From NCBI GenBank assembly GCA_033060915.1, contig CM065388.1, forward strand, positions 36,783,501 to 36,847,500: a stretch of 64,000 nucleotides of DNA. The letters run 5' to 3'. The position numbers and the translations under genes are program-made. The notes beneath the pieces are model-generated. The model ran no database searches. It was not told the origin of the DNA and saw nothing but the letters and a program-made list of their open reading frames with translations. The number at the start of each line of letters is the position of its first letter. Position 1 is the stretch's first letter. Positions 33,709-45,098 of the stretch are shown here, piece by piece. The DNA comes from Euryodendron excelsum. Lineage: Eukaryota; Streptophyta; Magnoliopsida; Ericales; Pentaphylacaceae.

Positions 33709-34033
33709 TAGGGATGGACCTACGGTTCGATCATGGGGGCCACAATCCCCCCTAAATTTTGAAATTTTTTTATTTAGATCCTACAAATTTTGAGTATTTG
33801 TGGTAAGAAATGGCATATTGGCCCCCCTTAAGGTTCAAAATTTTTTCTCTAACGTTCTAAAATTCAACAATTTTTACCTTAAGTCCTTAATCCCCCAACA
33901 AAATTTTAAAAATTTACCTTAGACCTTCCAAAATTCAAGAGAATATTTATGTTAGTGCCTCAACAAAATCTAAAAAATTTTACCTTACTCTTCCATGGCC
34001 CCTCTCGTAACATAATTTTTGGTTCCGTCCCTG
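33709..34033. mobile_element. Small non-autonomous hAT-type element
   Basis: 325 bp with ends TAGGGATGGACC and, in inverse complement, CAGGGACGGAACC. It is flanked by 8-bp sequences TCTACCGC (33701-33708) and TCTGCCGC (34034-34041), 7 of 8 identical. An 8-bp duplication and C/TAGGG ends are hAT hallmarks. No transposase. The interior is AT-rich with runs of C. Confidence 0.7.
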
Positions 34034-34041
34034 TCTGCCGC

Positions 34042-34311
34042 CCTCCTCCTATACTCCCCTCCCTCTCTCCAAGGATTTTCTCTCGAGTCTCAGATACTTG
34101 TGCAATATTATCTCTCCTATTTGTGGAGTCTCAGGGACTTGTAGCAGATATTATTCACTACCATTTGAGAAGCTTCAGTTGTTATTTTTTACTACTGTCT
34201 GTCCAATTTTAGCAACAGCCAAGAAGGTTGACGTCTTATTAGTGAACATTCTCACAATATATATACCACAAAAATACCATCCCTTGGACTTGAAGGATGA
34301 GATCACTAGTA
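34042..34311. other. Non-coding, no gene recognised
   Basis: Short open stretches exist but show no motif. This is the original flank into which the large Tat element inserted. Confidence 0.4.
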
Positions 34312-34316
34312 GTAAC

Positions 34317-34947
34317 TAGTAGTGACGTTTTCTTGATCTTCTGGTCGGGCTCCGTCAGAGCCGATCCCCTTATATTCTTCCCCGACCAGACCACGGCTCT
34401 TCCCAAACGTCCGATCGGGCATCGACAGAGCCAATCCCCTTAGCCCCCGAATAGACCAGGTACTCAAGCGTGCTTCCTGTGCCGTCCCTCCTTCTTATTG
34501 TATCGATGGGGGTTACAACTGACACTAGACACAGTAGCGTACCCTCGAAGCAAGAATGTAGAGTGTGTGAGGGACAACCGCCCTCACTGCTGACACCGTT
34601 CTAACACACGCCATTATCGAAGTGAGGCAATAACCCTCTCAAGTATCTTGCCACGGATCTAACCCCCCAATGACGCACCGCCACGTGGAAAGGTCATCAA
34701 CCACTTCCATGCATGCATACAAAGGGAAAACAAAGACCTTTCACTAGGTACAGGCCAAAGAGAAACCCTAGCAAAATATACTCTGAATAACCATATTCTC
34801 TTAAATCTTGAATCTTAAATCTAACTTCACCATCGGAGGGTCCTTGGCAGGCACTACATCGGTGTGTTTAGAGCAAGAGATCTCGCGTCAACGGGAGAGA
34901 GCTCGTCGAAGACCTGTGGGCAAGACCACGAGTTTGATACACCATCA
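34317..34947 (+). repeat. 5' LTR of Tat element
   Basis: Begins TAGTAGTGACG and ends ACACCATCA. The copy at 52887-53510 is collinear throughout, including the CTGATACACTGTT-like central block and CACCATCGGAGGGTC. The 5' terminus is TA rather than TG if the GTAAC duplication is taken literally. Confidence 0.85.
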
Positions 34948-34949
34948 GT

Positions 34950-34967
34950 TGGCGCCGTTTGTGGGAA
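34950..34967 (+). other. Primer binding site region of Tat element
   Basis: TGGCGCCGTTTGTGGGAA begins two bases after the LTR. This string is typical of Tat/Athila elements and their non-Met tRNA primers. Confidence 0.75.
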
Positions 34968-34988
34968 CCAACTGTTCTCGTGATTTTC

Positions 34989-36430
34989 ATGGTCTTAACT
35001 AGGTCTGGAATTAGCACTCACCCCCAAGAAAATGTAATGGCGGATTTAAGTGCGGAGAAGATAGCACCCCTCGAGAAGTCAGTGGCTGATATGATGGCGA
35101 GCATGCAACAGCTGGTCCGCTAGAATGTAAAGTTGCTCTAATGAGTTCCAGAACCGTCTAGAGAGGTTTAACCGCCAATTATCTCGTCGGTGGTGGAACA
35201 TGAGGATCAGGAGGTTGATGAAGAACGTGTCATCCCCCCAAACGCAATGGAAATGGGGACGGGTGGAGGACCCACTCCTACGCCGTGAACACCATGTCGA
35301 GGAAGCACAAACTAGCCATGCAGTTCAATCAAGAACGGAGATGGTAAGAGATAAACCAAAGAACATCCCTGCATGGGATAAGCAAATGAAGGCCATGCAG
35401 GCCTAAATGGCAGGAGTCTTAGCAGTTGTTGAGGCCATGGCTCCAAACACAGTCAATACACTCATCGGCAGAATAGCTTCACCATTCACCCAGGCAGTGA
35501 TGGACCATTCGCTTCTCTTGAAGTTCAAAATGCGGATAATGGATACGTTCAACGGTTCTAAAGACCCAGTAAACCACTTGGAAATTTTTAGGGCGCTCAT
35601 GCACCTGCAAGCAGTGCTAGATGAGATCATGTATAGAGCCTTCCTAGTCACTTTGAAAGGCTCTACATGGACCTGGTTCAACAAGATTAAGCCAACGACG
35701 GTTGCCACCAGCACCTAACTTAGCAAGCTCTTCGTGAGCCACTACATTGGAGCACAGAGGCAACAAAGGCCAGCTGCGCATCTATTGACCGTGAGGCAAA
35801 GGAAAGAGGAGACTTTGTGCAAGTATGTAGGGAGATTCAATCAAGAGACTTTGGTGGTGGACGACGTGGACGACAAGGTAGCCATCACTGCGTTCATAAG
35901 CGGCATCAGAACCAGAAAACTCCTTTTCTCTTTGTCGAAGAGGCCACTTTAGGACATGGCAGAATTGATGCTTCAGGCTCAGAAGCACATGAACGCAAAG
36001 GATGCAATGAGCGCTAGGCGAGAAAATGATGGAGGGAGAAGTTCACGCTCGAAAAAGAAGAGGTTGACCGGTACCCCGAAGAAGGAGAGAGAAACAAAGA
36101 CGAATGGGAACAACAACTAGTCATGCAATCGGGTAGAAGATAGACAAGAGTGTTATCGCAAGCTCGACCGAACGTTCACCCCCCTTATAACGAAGCTGGG
36201 AGATGTCCTGATGGAGATAAGGGACGATCTGATGCTGAAGTGGCCAGAACGTTTGAAGACGCCCTCGAACAGAAAAAGGTATTACAGGTTCCATTGCGAT
36301 CACGGCCATGATATAGAAGATTGTAATAACTTGAAGCAACAGATTGAGAGTTTGATCAAGCAGGGCAGACTTGGTCAGTACGTCACAGGTCGAGGTCGAG
36401 AGCAGGAGAATCGACTTAGTCCGGCTTGAG
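34989..36430 (+). pseudogene. gag of Tat element (broken)
   Basis: The start is MVLTRSG at 34989, matching the minus-strand relic near 26310. A stop comes at about 35121 and frames change before the capsid core. The core reads LLKFKMRIMDTFNGSKDP (35517), FLVTLKGSTWTWFNKI (35641), LSKLFVSHYIGAQRQ (35719, after a TAA at 35716) and ITAFISGIRTRKLLFSL (35887). A Tat-type knuckle YRFHCDHGHDIEDC lies near 36290, with LIKQGRLGQYV after it. It forms the particle shell in live elements. Confidence 0.8.
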
Positions 36431-37290
36431 CATAACCCAATAACTAGCCCATCAGGGAAATAAAGGTAATAACAGGTGGATTTGCTGGAGGAGGCAAATC
36501 TTCTTTAACAGGAAAAAGCACGTTCAGGAGATCCGAACCAGGACGAAAGTAATGTTGGTCGATTCGCCTAGCAAGAAACAAAAGACAGAAGGCCCCACAA
36601 TTACATTCACAGAAGGAGAAGCTGCTAAGCTCCACCAACCCCATGACGACCTCCTGGTCATCTCGTTGATTATCTCTAACTTCGAAACCTAGAGAGTTCT
36701 GATCGACAACGGGAGCTCGGCTGACATTCTATTCTAGGGAGCCTTCGAGAAAATGTAGATCGGCAGGGAAAAGTTGTAGCCCGTCAACTCCCCCCCGGTC
36801 GGTTTCAATGGGGATCGAGTAATCCCCCTCGAACCTATTGTCCTGCTGGTGACTTTGGGGGAGGAGCCCCACCAAGCAATGAAGATGATCCACTTCTTGG
36901 TGGTAGACTATCCATTAGCCTACAATGCTATTACCGGACGAACAGCGCTGAACTAATTCAAAGCTGTGACATCCACCTACCACCTTTGAATCAAGTTCCT
37001 GACCAAGAAGGGGATCGGATGCGCACGAGGCGACTAGCAAGAAGCTCGGGAATGCTACATGGAATCCCTGAAAGGGGAAGTCAGCAAAGAAACTTTGGTT
37101 ATCGAAGAGCTTAAGCCGAGGGACGAAGAGCAAGTTAGAAGGGGCGAGCCAGTAGAGGAGCTCGAGGAGGTTCCCATCGAGACACAAGGGTAGAATCGAA
37201 CAATCAAGATTGGGGTAGCCCCCCCTAAGGAGCTAAAGAAAGGATTGCAGAGCTTTCTTCAAAAAAAACCTTGACGTGTTCACTGGTCCC
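36431..37290 (+). pseudogene. Protease region of Tat element (broken)
   Basis: An aspartic protease motif VLIDNGSSADILF is readable near 36696-36735 (active-site form DNGSS, usual for Tat elements). It is followed by LVDYPLAYNAITGR split by a Trp-to-stop and frame changes (36900-36940). Several TAG codons sit in the frame. Confidence 0.65.
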
Positions 37291-38120
37291 ACGAGGATAT
37301 GCCAGGCATTGATGCAAGAGTAGCAGCTCACTACTTAAATATCGATCTCGAGGCCAGGCCGGTCAAGCAGAAGCGGAGAAACTTCACACCAAAACAGAAC
37401 GATACAGTGGCTAAAGAAGCCGAGAAGCTAGTCAAAGAAAAATTCATTCAGGAAGTACAATACCCTGCCTGGCTCTCCACTGTTGTCATGGTGGAGAATG
37501 TGCGTTGACTTCACCGACCTAAACAAAGAATGCTTGAAGGATAGTTTCCCTTTGCCTATGACTGATCATCTCGTAGATTCCACCACAGGCTAAGAAATTT
37601 TGACCTTCATGGACGCTTTTTCAGGATATAACCAGATCCGGATGGCCGAGTGCGACCAGTAGCATACGGCCTTCATCACTGACTAAGGGCTTTATTGCTA
37701 CAACGTGATGCCATTCGGACTAAAAAAATGTGGGGGCAACATTTCAATGACTTGTTAACCTCATGTTCAAATCTCAGATCGGGCATAATGTGAAAATGTA
37801 TGTGAATGACATGTTGGTGAAGAGCAAGAAGACCACCAGCCATCTGCAAGATCTGGAGGAGACATTTCAAACGTTGCGCAAGTACCAGATGAAGCTCAAT
37901 CCAGCTAAGTGTGCCATCGGCGTAGCCTCAGGAAAGTTCCTGGGTTTATGGTGTCGCACCAGGGGATTGAGGCGAACCCAAAGAAGATCCAGGCCATCAT
38001 CGACATGCAAGCACGACGTTCAAAGGCTAGCAGGGCGCGTAGCAGCTTTGAACAGGTTCATCTCCAGATCCACTGACACATGCTTGCCCTTCTTCAAGAG
38101 CCTGCGTAAGGCATTTAAAT
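37291..38120 (+). pseudogene. Reverse transcriptase of Tat element (broken)
   Basis: Motifs in order: ARPVKQKRRNFTPK (37353), IQEVQYPAWLSTVVMV (37447), MCVDFTDLNKECLKDSFPLP (37498), MDAFSGYNQIRM (37610), NVMPFGLK (37702) and YVNDMLVKS (near 37800). The catalytic box reads YVND in place of YVDD, which would abolish polymerase activity. Frame changes lie near 37498 and 37735, with stops at 37591 and 37683. This copy is dead. Confidence 0.8.
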
Positions 38121-38548
38121 GAACCGAAGAATGTGAAGCGGCTTTCCACCAACTCAAACAATACCTAAGTTCGGTCCTGCTGCTCAGCCTAACTGTCCTT
38201 GGGGAAGAACTGTATTTGTACTTAACAATTTCAATGACAGTAGTGCGCTCAACCCTTGTTAAAGAAGAATGAGGAATCCAGAAGCCGGTGTACTACATTA
38301 GTCGGACACTGCAAGGGGCAAAGGAAAGATACCTGAAGATGGAGCTCATGACCCTAACCTTGGTGATAGCGGCTCGGCACTTAAGACCTTACTTCTAGGC
38401 CCACACAATAGTGGTCCTCACAGACTAACCTCTAGAGAACATCCTCCATAAGTCGAAGACGTCGAGACGTTTGGTAAAGTGGTCAGTCAAGCTTAGCCAA
38501 TTCAACATCCACTACTGACCCCAACTGGCAATCAAAGGATAGGCTGTT
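38121..38548 (+). pseudogene. First RNase H of Tat element (broken)
   Basis: Follows RT directly, with CEAAFHQLKQYL (38132), YYISRTLQGAKERYLKMELMT split (38292) and SVKLSQFNIHY (38486). This is the retroelement-type RNase H, degraded with loss of several catalytic positions and stops near 38270, 38398 and 38427. Confidence 0.65.
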
Positions 38549-39110
38549 ATGGATTTTATTGCAGAATTCACTAACCTCCCTACTGCCCCACCTCAAGACG
38601 CTCCCATCGAAAGCCACTGGGTCTTAAATGTTGATGGCTCCTCTATTGACGATTCTAGTGGTGCTGGTGTGGTACTTATCACTCTTAACATTCACGAGAT
38701 TAAATACGCTCTACGTTTCAAGTTTTCCGCCATTAATAACATTGCAGAATACGAGACCCTCATTGCTAGACTCTGGATGGCTTAAAGAATGGGGGCCAAA
38801 CAGATCATTGTGCAAAGCCACTCTCAATTGGTGGTGCAGCAAGTACAAGGAGAGTATGAAGCCAGAGAGGAGAATATGAAGTAGTATTGCTAGATGACCA
38901 AGAGTTTAGCTAGAAAGTTTGTAAAAATTTTACTAGAACGTATCCCAAGACTCCAAAACGAAGAAGCGTACTAACTGGCCAGAATCGTCTCATCCAACGA
39001 GCCAGACGCGAACGTCCTAATGGAGGTACTTGATTCTCCAAGCATCCAGAGTTCGAAGGTGAATCAGACCGAACTAAAAATGCCATGGATGAGCCAGATC
39101 AGGGATTATT
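38549..39110 (+). pseudogene. Second, archaeal-type RNase H of Tat element (broken)
   Basis: LNVDGSSIDDSSGAGVVL (38624) is the first Asp motif of plant aRNase H, and NNIAEYETLIA (38738) the Glu motif. The third motif, usually SDSQLVV, reads SHSQLVVQQV (38818), so a catalytic Asp is His. A stop follows at 38785. Possession of this second RNase H between RNase H and integrase is a defining trait of Tat elements. Confidence 0.8.
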
Positions 39111-40330
39111 TGCAAAGTGGGGCCCTATCATAGGATAAAAATGAAGTAAGATGAATACAGTGCCATTCCAGTAAATACCTAATTCAAAACGGAGTCCCTC
39201 TACAAAATGGGGCACACCCTGCTGTCGCTTCGGTGTGCCACAAAGAAAGAGGCAGAGTACGTGATGAGAGAAATTCACTAGGGTGTTTATAAAAACCACT
39301 CGGGTGGATGATCCCTTGCCAAGAAGATCTTGCAAAAAGCTTATTATTGGCCTACCATGGAGAAAGATGCCTAAGAATTTGTCAAGAAATGCAACAAGTG
39401 TCAACGATTCGCGAACATCCCAAGATTGCCTGCTCAGGAGCTGACCTCGGTCTAGAGCCCATGGCCCTTTGCCTAATAGGGAATCGACATTGTAGGACTG
39501 CTGCCTATGGGCAAGGGACAAAGAAAGTTTACAGTGATGGCCATCGATTACTTCACCAAGTGGGCAGAGGCAGAAGCACTTTCAACAATTACCAAGGAGA
39601 AATGAAGAAGTTCTTGTGGCAAAATATTGTTTGCAGTTTTGGAATTTCCAAGATCGTCATCACAGACAACGGGAAGCAATTCAAAGGGAGACAATTCAAC
39701 CACTTATGCAACGATCTAAGGATCAGTCACCACGCTTCTTCCTCAGAGCATCCTTAGGCCAACAATTAGGTAGAAGTGACAAACAGGTCTCTCCTCAAGA
39801 TCATCAAGACTAAGTTGGAGAAAGCCAAGGGTCTATGGGTGGAAGAACTTTCTAACATATTATGGGCCTACAGAAGAACCGAGAGGGTGTTTACGGGGCA
39901 GACACCATTCTCCCTGGCCTTCGGCAGTGAAGCAGTGATCCTAGTGGAGATAGATCTCCCCAATCCGAGAATAATGCAGTATGACCCAGAAACCAACAAA
40001 GAGGTGCTAAATATGGAGCTGGATCTATTGGAAGAAAGGAGGTTGCAAGCAGCTATGAGGGTAACATCCTACCAACAGATGATGCATTAATACCATAATT
40101 CCTGAGTCTGACCAAAAGACTTCGCAATGAGAGATCTAGTTTTGAAAAGGGTCAATCAGTCCACAAAGCATCCAAGGGATGGCAAGCTTGGACCCAATTG
40201 GGAGGGCCCCTATGAGGTGATCGGCAGCACCAGAAAGGGGACCTATAGATTAAAGAAGATGAAAGAAAAAGAGCTACCCCACCCATAGCACACAGAGCAT
40301 TTGAGGAAATACTACTTGTGCTGTCAATAC
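39111..40330 (+). pseudogene. Integrase of Tat element (broken)
   Basis: Recognisable pieces are the zinc finger end (KKCNKCQRFANIP, near 39383), core FTVMAIDYFTKWAEAEAL (39530), ITDNGKQFKGRQF (39660, second catalytic Asp), WAYRRTERVFTGQTPFSLAFG (39870), and a C-terminal part GDLVLKRV-like (40125) with GPYEV (40206). Stops and frame changes occur near 39374, 39450, 39755 and 40090. Live copies insert the cDNA into the genome. Confidence 0.8.
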
Positions 40331-40403
40331 TTATTGATCCGATTATCAATAAAACTGGTCGTTCTACAATTGTCTACTACGTGTCGACTGACAGCACTCT
40401 ATA

Positions 40404-41350
40404 GAATCTACTCGATTCATGTGACCGAACAGAGCTAGACGGCCTACTAGGCAATGGCAAAAGAATATCTGCTCGGTTTATGTGATTGAGCAGAGCCAGA
40501 CGGCCTACTAAGCAATGGCAAAAGAATATTTGCTCGGTTCACATGACTGAGTAAAGCCAGATGATCTACTAGGCAATAGCAAAAGAATATCTGCTCGGTT
40601 CATGTGACCAAGCAAAGCTAGATGGCCTACTAGGCAATGGCAAAGAATATTTGCTCAGTTCATGTGACTAAGCAAAGCCAGACTTCTTACTAGGCAATGG
40701 CAGAATAGCTGCTCGGTTCATATGACCGAGCAGAGCCAACAGCCTACTAGGTAATGGCAAAAGAATATCTGCTCGGTTCACATGATTGAGCAAAGCCAGA
40801 CGGCCTACTAGGCAATGGTAAAAGAATATCTGCTTGGTTCACGTGACTGAGCAGAGCTAGACGGCCTACTAGGTAATGGCAAAAAATATCTACTCAGTTC
40901 ACGTGACTAAGCAAAGCCAAGCAGCCTACTAGATAATGGCAAATAATATCTACTCGGTTCACGTGACTGAGCAGAGTCAGACAGCCTACTAGGCAATGGC
41001 AAAAGAATATCTGCTCGATTCATGTGACCGAGCAGAGCCAGACAGCCTACTAGGCAATGACAAAGAATATTTGCTCGACTCACATGACCAAGCAAAGCCA
41101 GACGGCCTAGTAGGCAATTTCAAAAAATATCTACTCAGTTCACGTGATTGACCAGATCTAAACGGCCTACTAGGCAATGGTAAAGAATATCTGCTCAGTT
41201 TATGTGATCAAGCAAAGCCAAAAAGCCCACCAGGCCATGGCAACAGAAAGTCTACTTGGTTTAAGTGATCGAGCAGAATTAGAAGGCTTACGTAGCCACA
41301 AAATTTGTCCGATTCGAGTGACCAACCAAAGCCAGAAAGCCCAATAGGAA
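40404..41350 (+). repeat. 61-bp tandem array in 3' region of Tat element
   Basis: About 15 units of roughly 61 bp. Each has the order AATATCTGCTCGGTT, CATGTGACCGAGCAGAGCC, AGACGGCCTACTAGGCAAT and GGCAAAAG. The heart of the unit, TGCTCGGTTCATATGACCGAGCA at 40710-40732, is an inverted repeat (8-bp arms). Units diverge mostly by transitions in the arms. Short arrays between pol and 3' LTR are known from Tat/Ogre elements and can seed satellites. Confidence 0.85.
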
Positions 41351-41569
41351 ACCTACCCTGCCAACAACCAAACACAATCAACGCAATCATTTTGCTAAAG
41401 CATTCAACCAACCAAAAAGCAACAGAGAATAAGTGCATCAATTCATATTATTCTACAAAAATATTCTATGAAAATGTACGACGCAGCTGAGTAGGGAAAA
41501 AGAAACTTTGCATTGATAATAGACAGAGTATAGAACAGAACATCCTTCCAAACAATATATATATGTACA
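41351..41569. other. Non-coding spacer between tandem array and antisense ORF
   Basis: No gene seen. It contains ATATATATG at 41558-41566. Confidence 0.4.
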
Positions 41570-43316
41570 AAAGGCTTCAAGCCTTGGGTTCTTCCTAGGC
41601 GGCCTTCCCCTTGGTCCCGTCAACCACCATCTGGGTCTTCTTGACAATCTTCCTAGCCTCAGCAGCTTCCTCAGTCTCAGCAGCCTCCCCTGAGGTCTTC
41701 GAGGACCTCCTCAAGGCTTTGGGGAACTCCATCCACTAGAGGATCAAGGCCGGCAAAGTCTAACCCAGGGTATGTCTGGGATGCCCTTTCCCTGGCAAGC
41801 TCAAAGCCTTGGGTGAATGTGGGCTCCAACAGGGCTTGGAAGTCGTCCCCTTTCTGGAACTCCTGGATTACCTCAGCTCGGGCCCTAAGGAATTCCTTTG
41901 GAAAATCACCAGACTCCTCTTTAGGTCCTACCTCAAGGTTTGCTCAACAAGAGAGAAAGAAACTCACCCTGAAGAGATCATGATTTGCATCCTTCACCAA
42001 CCGAGAGTTCAGATGCTTACTCAATCTTTGTAAGTCCGCGGGTGTTACCGCACCTGCGGATCTCTGCTAGGCCTCATCCGTGCTGTCAAACACGTTGAGA
42101 GCCAAAGAGGCAGCAAGGTCGGCTCTGGACTGGGGATCGTCAACAACAACTGTACTCTACCTCGGCTCGAAGGGAAGGGGAGGCTTTGCAACAGCTACCG
42201 TAGTAGCGATCTTCGCCTTTGGTGCTGGTGCCTCCTTAGGTGGAGGGGCTTCCTTCGCCAAGTCAACAACTTTGGCCATCTTCTAACACTTCGCTTTAAG
42301 GGCCGCCCACCCGATCCCCCTCTTCCTCGCTAGGAAGCTTACGTCGAAGCTCATTTGATCAGCTCTAGGAGTTGGTTGAGTCGCCATGGGGGATGGACGA
42401 TCTACAGGAAAGATGAAATGGAGTCAGACAAAACTCAAGTTATAGAAAGAACAATTCCACACTCACCCCTCTCACGTTCAGCAGCCAACGTTTCTCCGCT
42501 TGGCTGGGGTCCCAGAAGGTAGTTGGCGAGCGTCTCGACAGTGACAAAGTCCTTGGCGCTATGGAATTCGTACTCTTAGACCTTCTTTATATCTGCCTTC
42601 AGCTCGTCGAACAAAGTAGGCCTACCTCAACCTGATACCCACAAGATGCCTAAGTTAGAACGACCGTCACTTTAATAAAAAGGTAAATGAAAGTTCAGTA
42701 AAGAGAGCATACCCTTCTTACTCAGATAGCCTCATTGCCTAGGGACCCGAGCAGAGAAGTCGGTCTTCCAAGGAGGGAACTCCCATCCTTCTCCGCTAAC
42801 GAAGAAGAACCTATCTTTCCAATTCTTGTGCGATGAAGACAGCTCGCCAACCAAATCAAACCCAGGTATCTTGCCAGAGAAGTACCAAAAGCCCTTTCCC
42901 CTTTCGACAGGCCTATAGCAGTACAAGATTTCATTAGGCATAAATCCCTTTTGAGGACGCTCTACCAGAGGATCGCACAACCCAGGATTATCCTCCACCC
43001 ATTCGGCTGAATCTGCCCGAGTGAGTGGCGCAGCCATTGCAAAATCTCCCTGACGAGCCGAGGAAAGGGTGGGCGAAGACCACCGGCTAGTGCACCCTTA
43101 TACAAAGTGATTTCGCCCTCCTTTGCCAAACATGCCCAGCCCTTGGAATTGGGAATTCTAAACTTTATCCCTTTTGGGATATGGTAGTCCTTCCAAAGGC
43201 TAATAACTTTCTCCCTCGTAAGAATAGTGGAAATTCCCACGGCCTCATACTCAAGGCCCTCTTCCTCTTCCTCTGCCTCCCCTGATGAGACTGCGGCCTC
43301 CCAGGTTGGTCCCTCT

Positions 43317-45084
43317 TGTTAGGGCAATGGATTAAGACAATGGATTTAAGTGTGTGTGTGTGTGTGTGTGTGTGTCTCAAGTATATCAAGACTATATATA
43401 AGAAAGATATTAAGCAAGATATAAAGAGAGAAAAGAGAAGAGATCAAGCACAACAATTTAAAGTGGTTCGGTTGACTCCTCTTATGCCAAACCTACGTCC
43501 ACCTCCAAGGCTCCTTCCTTGGACAAATCCACTATTCTTCAAATAGCTTTACATCACTAGCTTGCCTAATTGCTAGCAAACCTTTACATCAAGTGTTTTG
43601 TTCCAAAAACACTCAAAAAATAACCTTTTGTTTCGCTCTCCAAAACAAAGCACCAAGAGAATTTTTTTTTCTCCAAGTGTTCCTCTCAATCATTCAAGAA
43701 ATCAATCACAAGGGTTTAGCAACTCTTTTACAAATAATATAGGGAAGTTGAAGCTCACAACTATAGATATAAAACTCTCAAGAATAGAATAGAACAATGA
43801 ATCTTAAAGATGAAATGGAACGATGAGGAAGTAAAGCTCAAAACTTGAAGATCTTGATAAATATCACTTTCTATGCTCAATCTTTGTAATCTCTTATGTG
43901 TCCTTGCTTCTCTTGTGTATCTCTATTTATAGAGGAAGAATAGTGGATTATTTGCAACTTAAAATCAACTTCTAGCCGTTGAAGAAGTTTGAGCACATTT
44001 CTTCTAGTTTGAACAAAGTTGCTGCCAGTTAGGTAATTGAATTTCAGATCAGATTGCTTCTGTACCTCCTCGATTTTTGCCTTGAAAACATTCGAATTTG
44101 AAAATGTCTATAAGAGAAAAGTACTAGACATGGAAGTTAGCTTTTCAAAATCTCAAGAATCAAGTTAATCCAATGGTCAAATCAAAAGTTATCATCAAAA
44201 TACTCAAGCTGTCTTTCAGTTGGTATATTTGAATTTTTACATAATTGTCTTCACTTCCACCTCAATTTTCTCTATTATAACGTTTGAATTTGAAAATGGC
44301 TATAAGATAAAAGTTGTAGTGATAGAAGTCATATTTTTAGACCTATAAGAATAATGTCGATCCAATGGTCAGATAAAAAATTATCATTAAAATACTCAAG
44401 CTGTCTCCCACTTAGCATATTTAAAATTCTACAGAGTTGTCTTCACTTCCACCTCGATTTTCTCCATTATAATGTTTGAATTTGAAATTGTCTATAAGAT
44501 AAAAGTTGTAAGCTTGAAAGTCATCTTTTTACATCAATAAGAATCATAGGTATCCAATGGTTAGATTAAAAGTAATGATAAAATTACTCGAGCTACCTCT
44601 CAGCTGTCATATTTTGAACTTCCTATTCAGTTTTGTCCCACAAGACATTTGATTCACGAAGTCTTCATAAAATACCGTTTATAGGAATTTGAGTCTTATT
44701 TCAAATGCCATAAAAATCAGATCAATTCAACGGTTGGATCAAAAGTTATATACATAATATTGAAACTATCTCTAATGAGCTTTCTTGTTATTATATTTGA
44801 CTTAGTCTTCTTCTTCATGCTATACATTCCTTTTAAATTCAAGACTAACAATAACTTCAAGAAATATTAGATAATTAACATTTAAAACATAAATAAAAAA
44901 ATTTAAGTAATTTATCATTGAAATGCACAATATATTTAAACTTTTAACATAAAATTCTTTAAAAATCTTAATTCATACATCAAACATACTTTATTATAAA
45001 ATCTTTACATTTATCAAATTTTAATCATTAAAACATTTATATTTGTTATCATCAAAATCAATTAATGAAAATTTGAGGCTAACA
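43317..45084 (-). repeat. 3' LTR of SIRE-like element (with internal deletion)
   Basis: 1768 bp on the left side. Plus-strand ends TGTTA and GCTAACA. Relative to the right LTR about 170-180 bases are missing just after TGTTA (the U5 end in element sense). It includes a GT run at 43351-43374. Confidence 0.8.
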
Positions 45085-45098
45085 ATCTCCCCCTTTTT
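45085..45098 (-). other. Polypurine tract of SIRE-like element
   Basis: Plus-strand ATCTCCCCCTTTTT, i.e. AAAAAGGGGGAGAT in element sense, abutting the 3' LTR. Confidence 0.75.

Noticed and set aside
40404..41350. CRISPR-like regularly spaced repeats
   Set aside because: The whole 61-bp unit repeats, with no unique spacers, and it lies inside a Tat retrotransposon in a plant genome. It is an ordinary tandem array.
43165..43546. Possible protein-coding exon with (AC/GT)n
   Set aside because: It crosses the junction between the Tat antisense ORF and the copia LTR. The open frame is an artefact of joining two elements.
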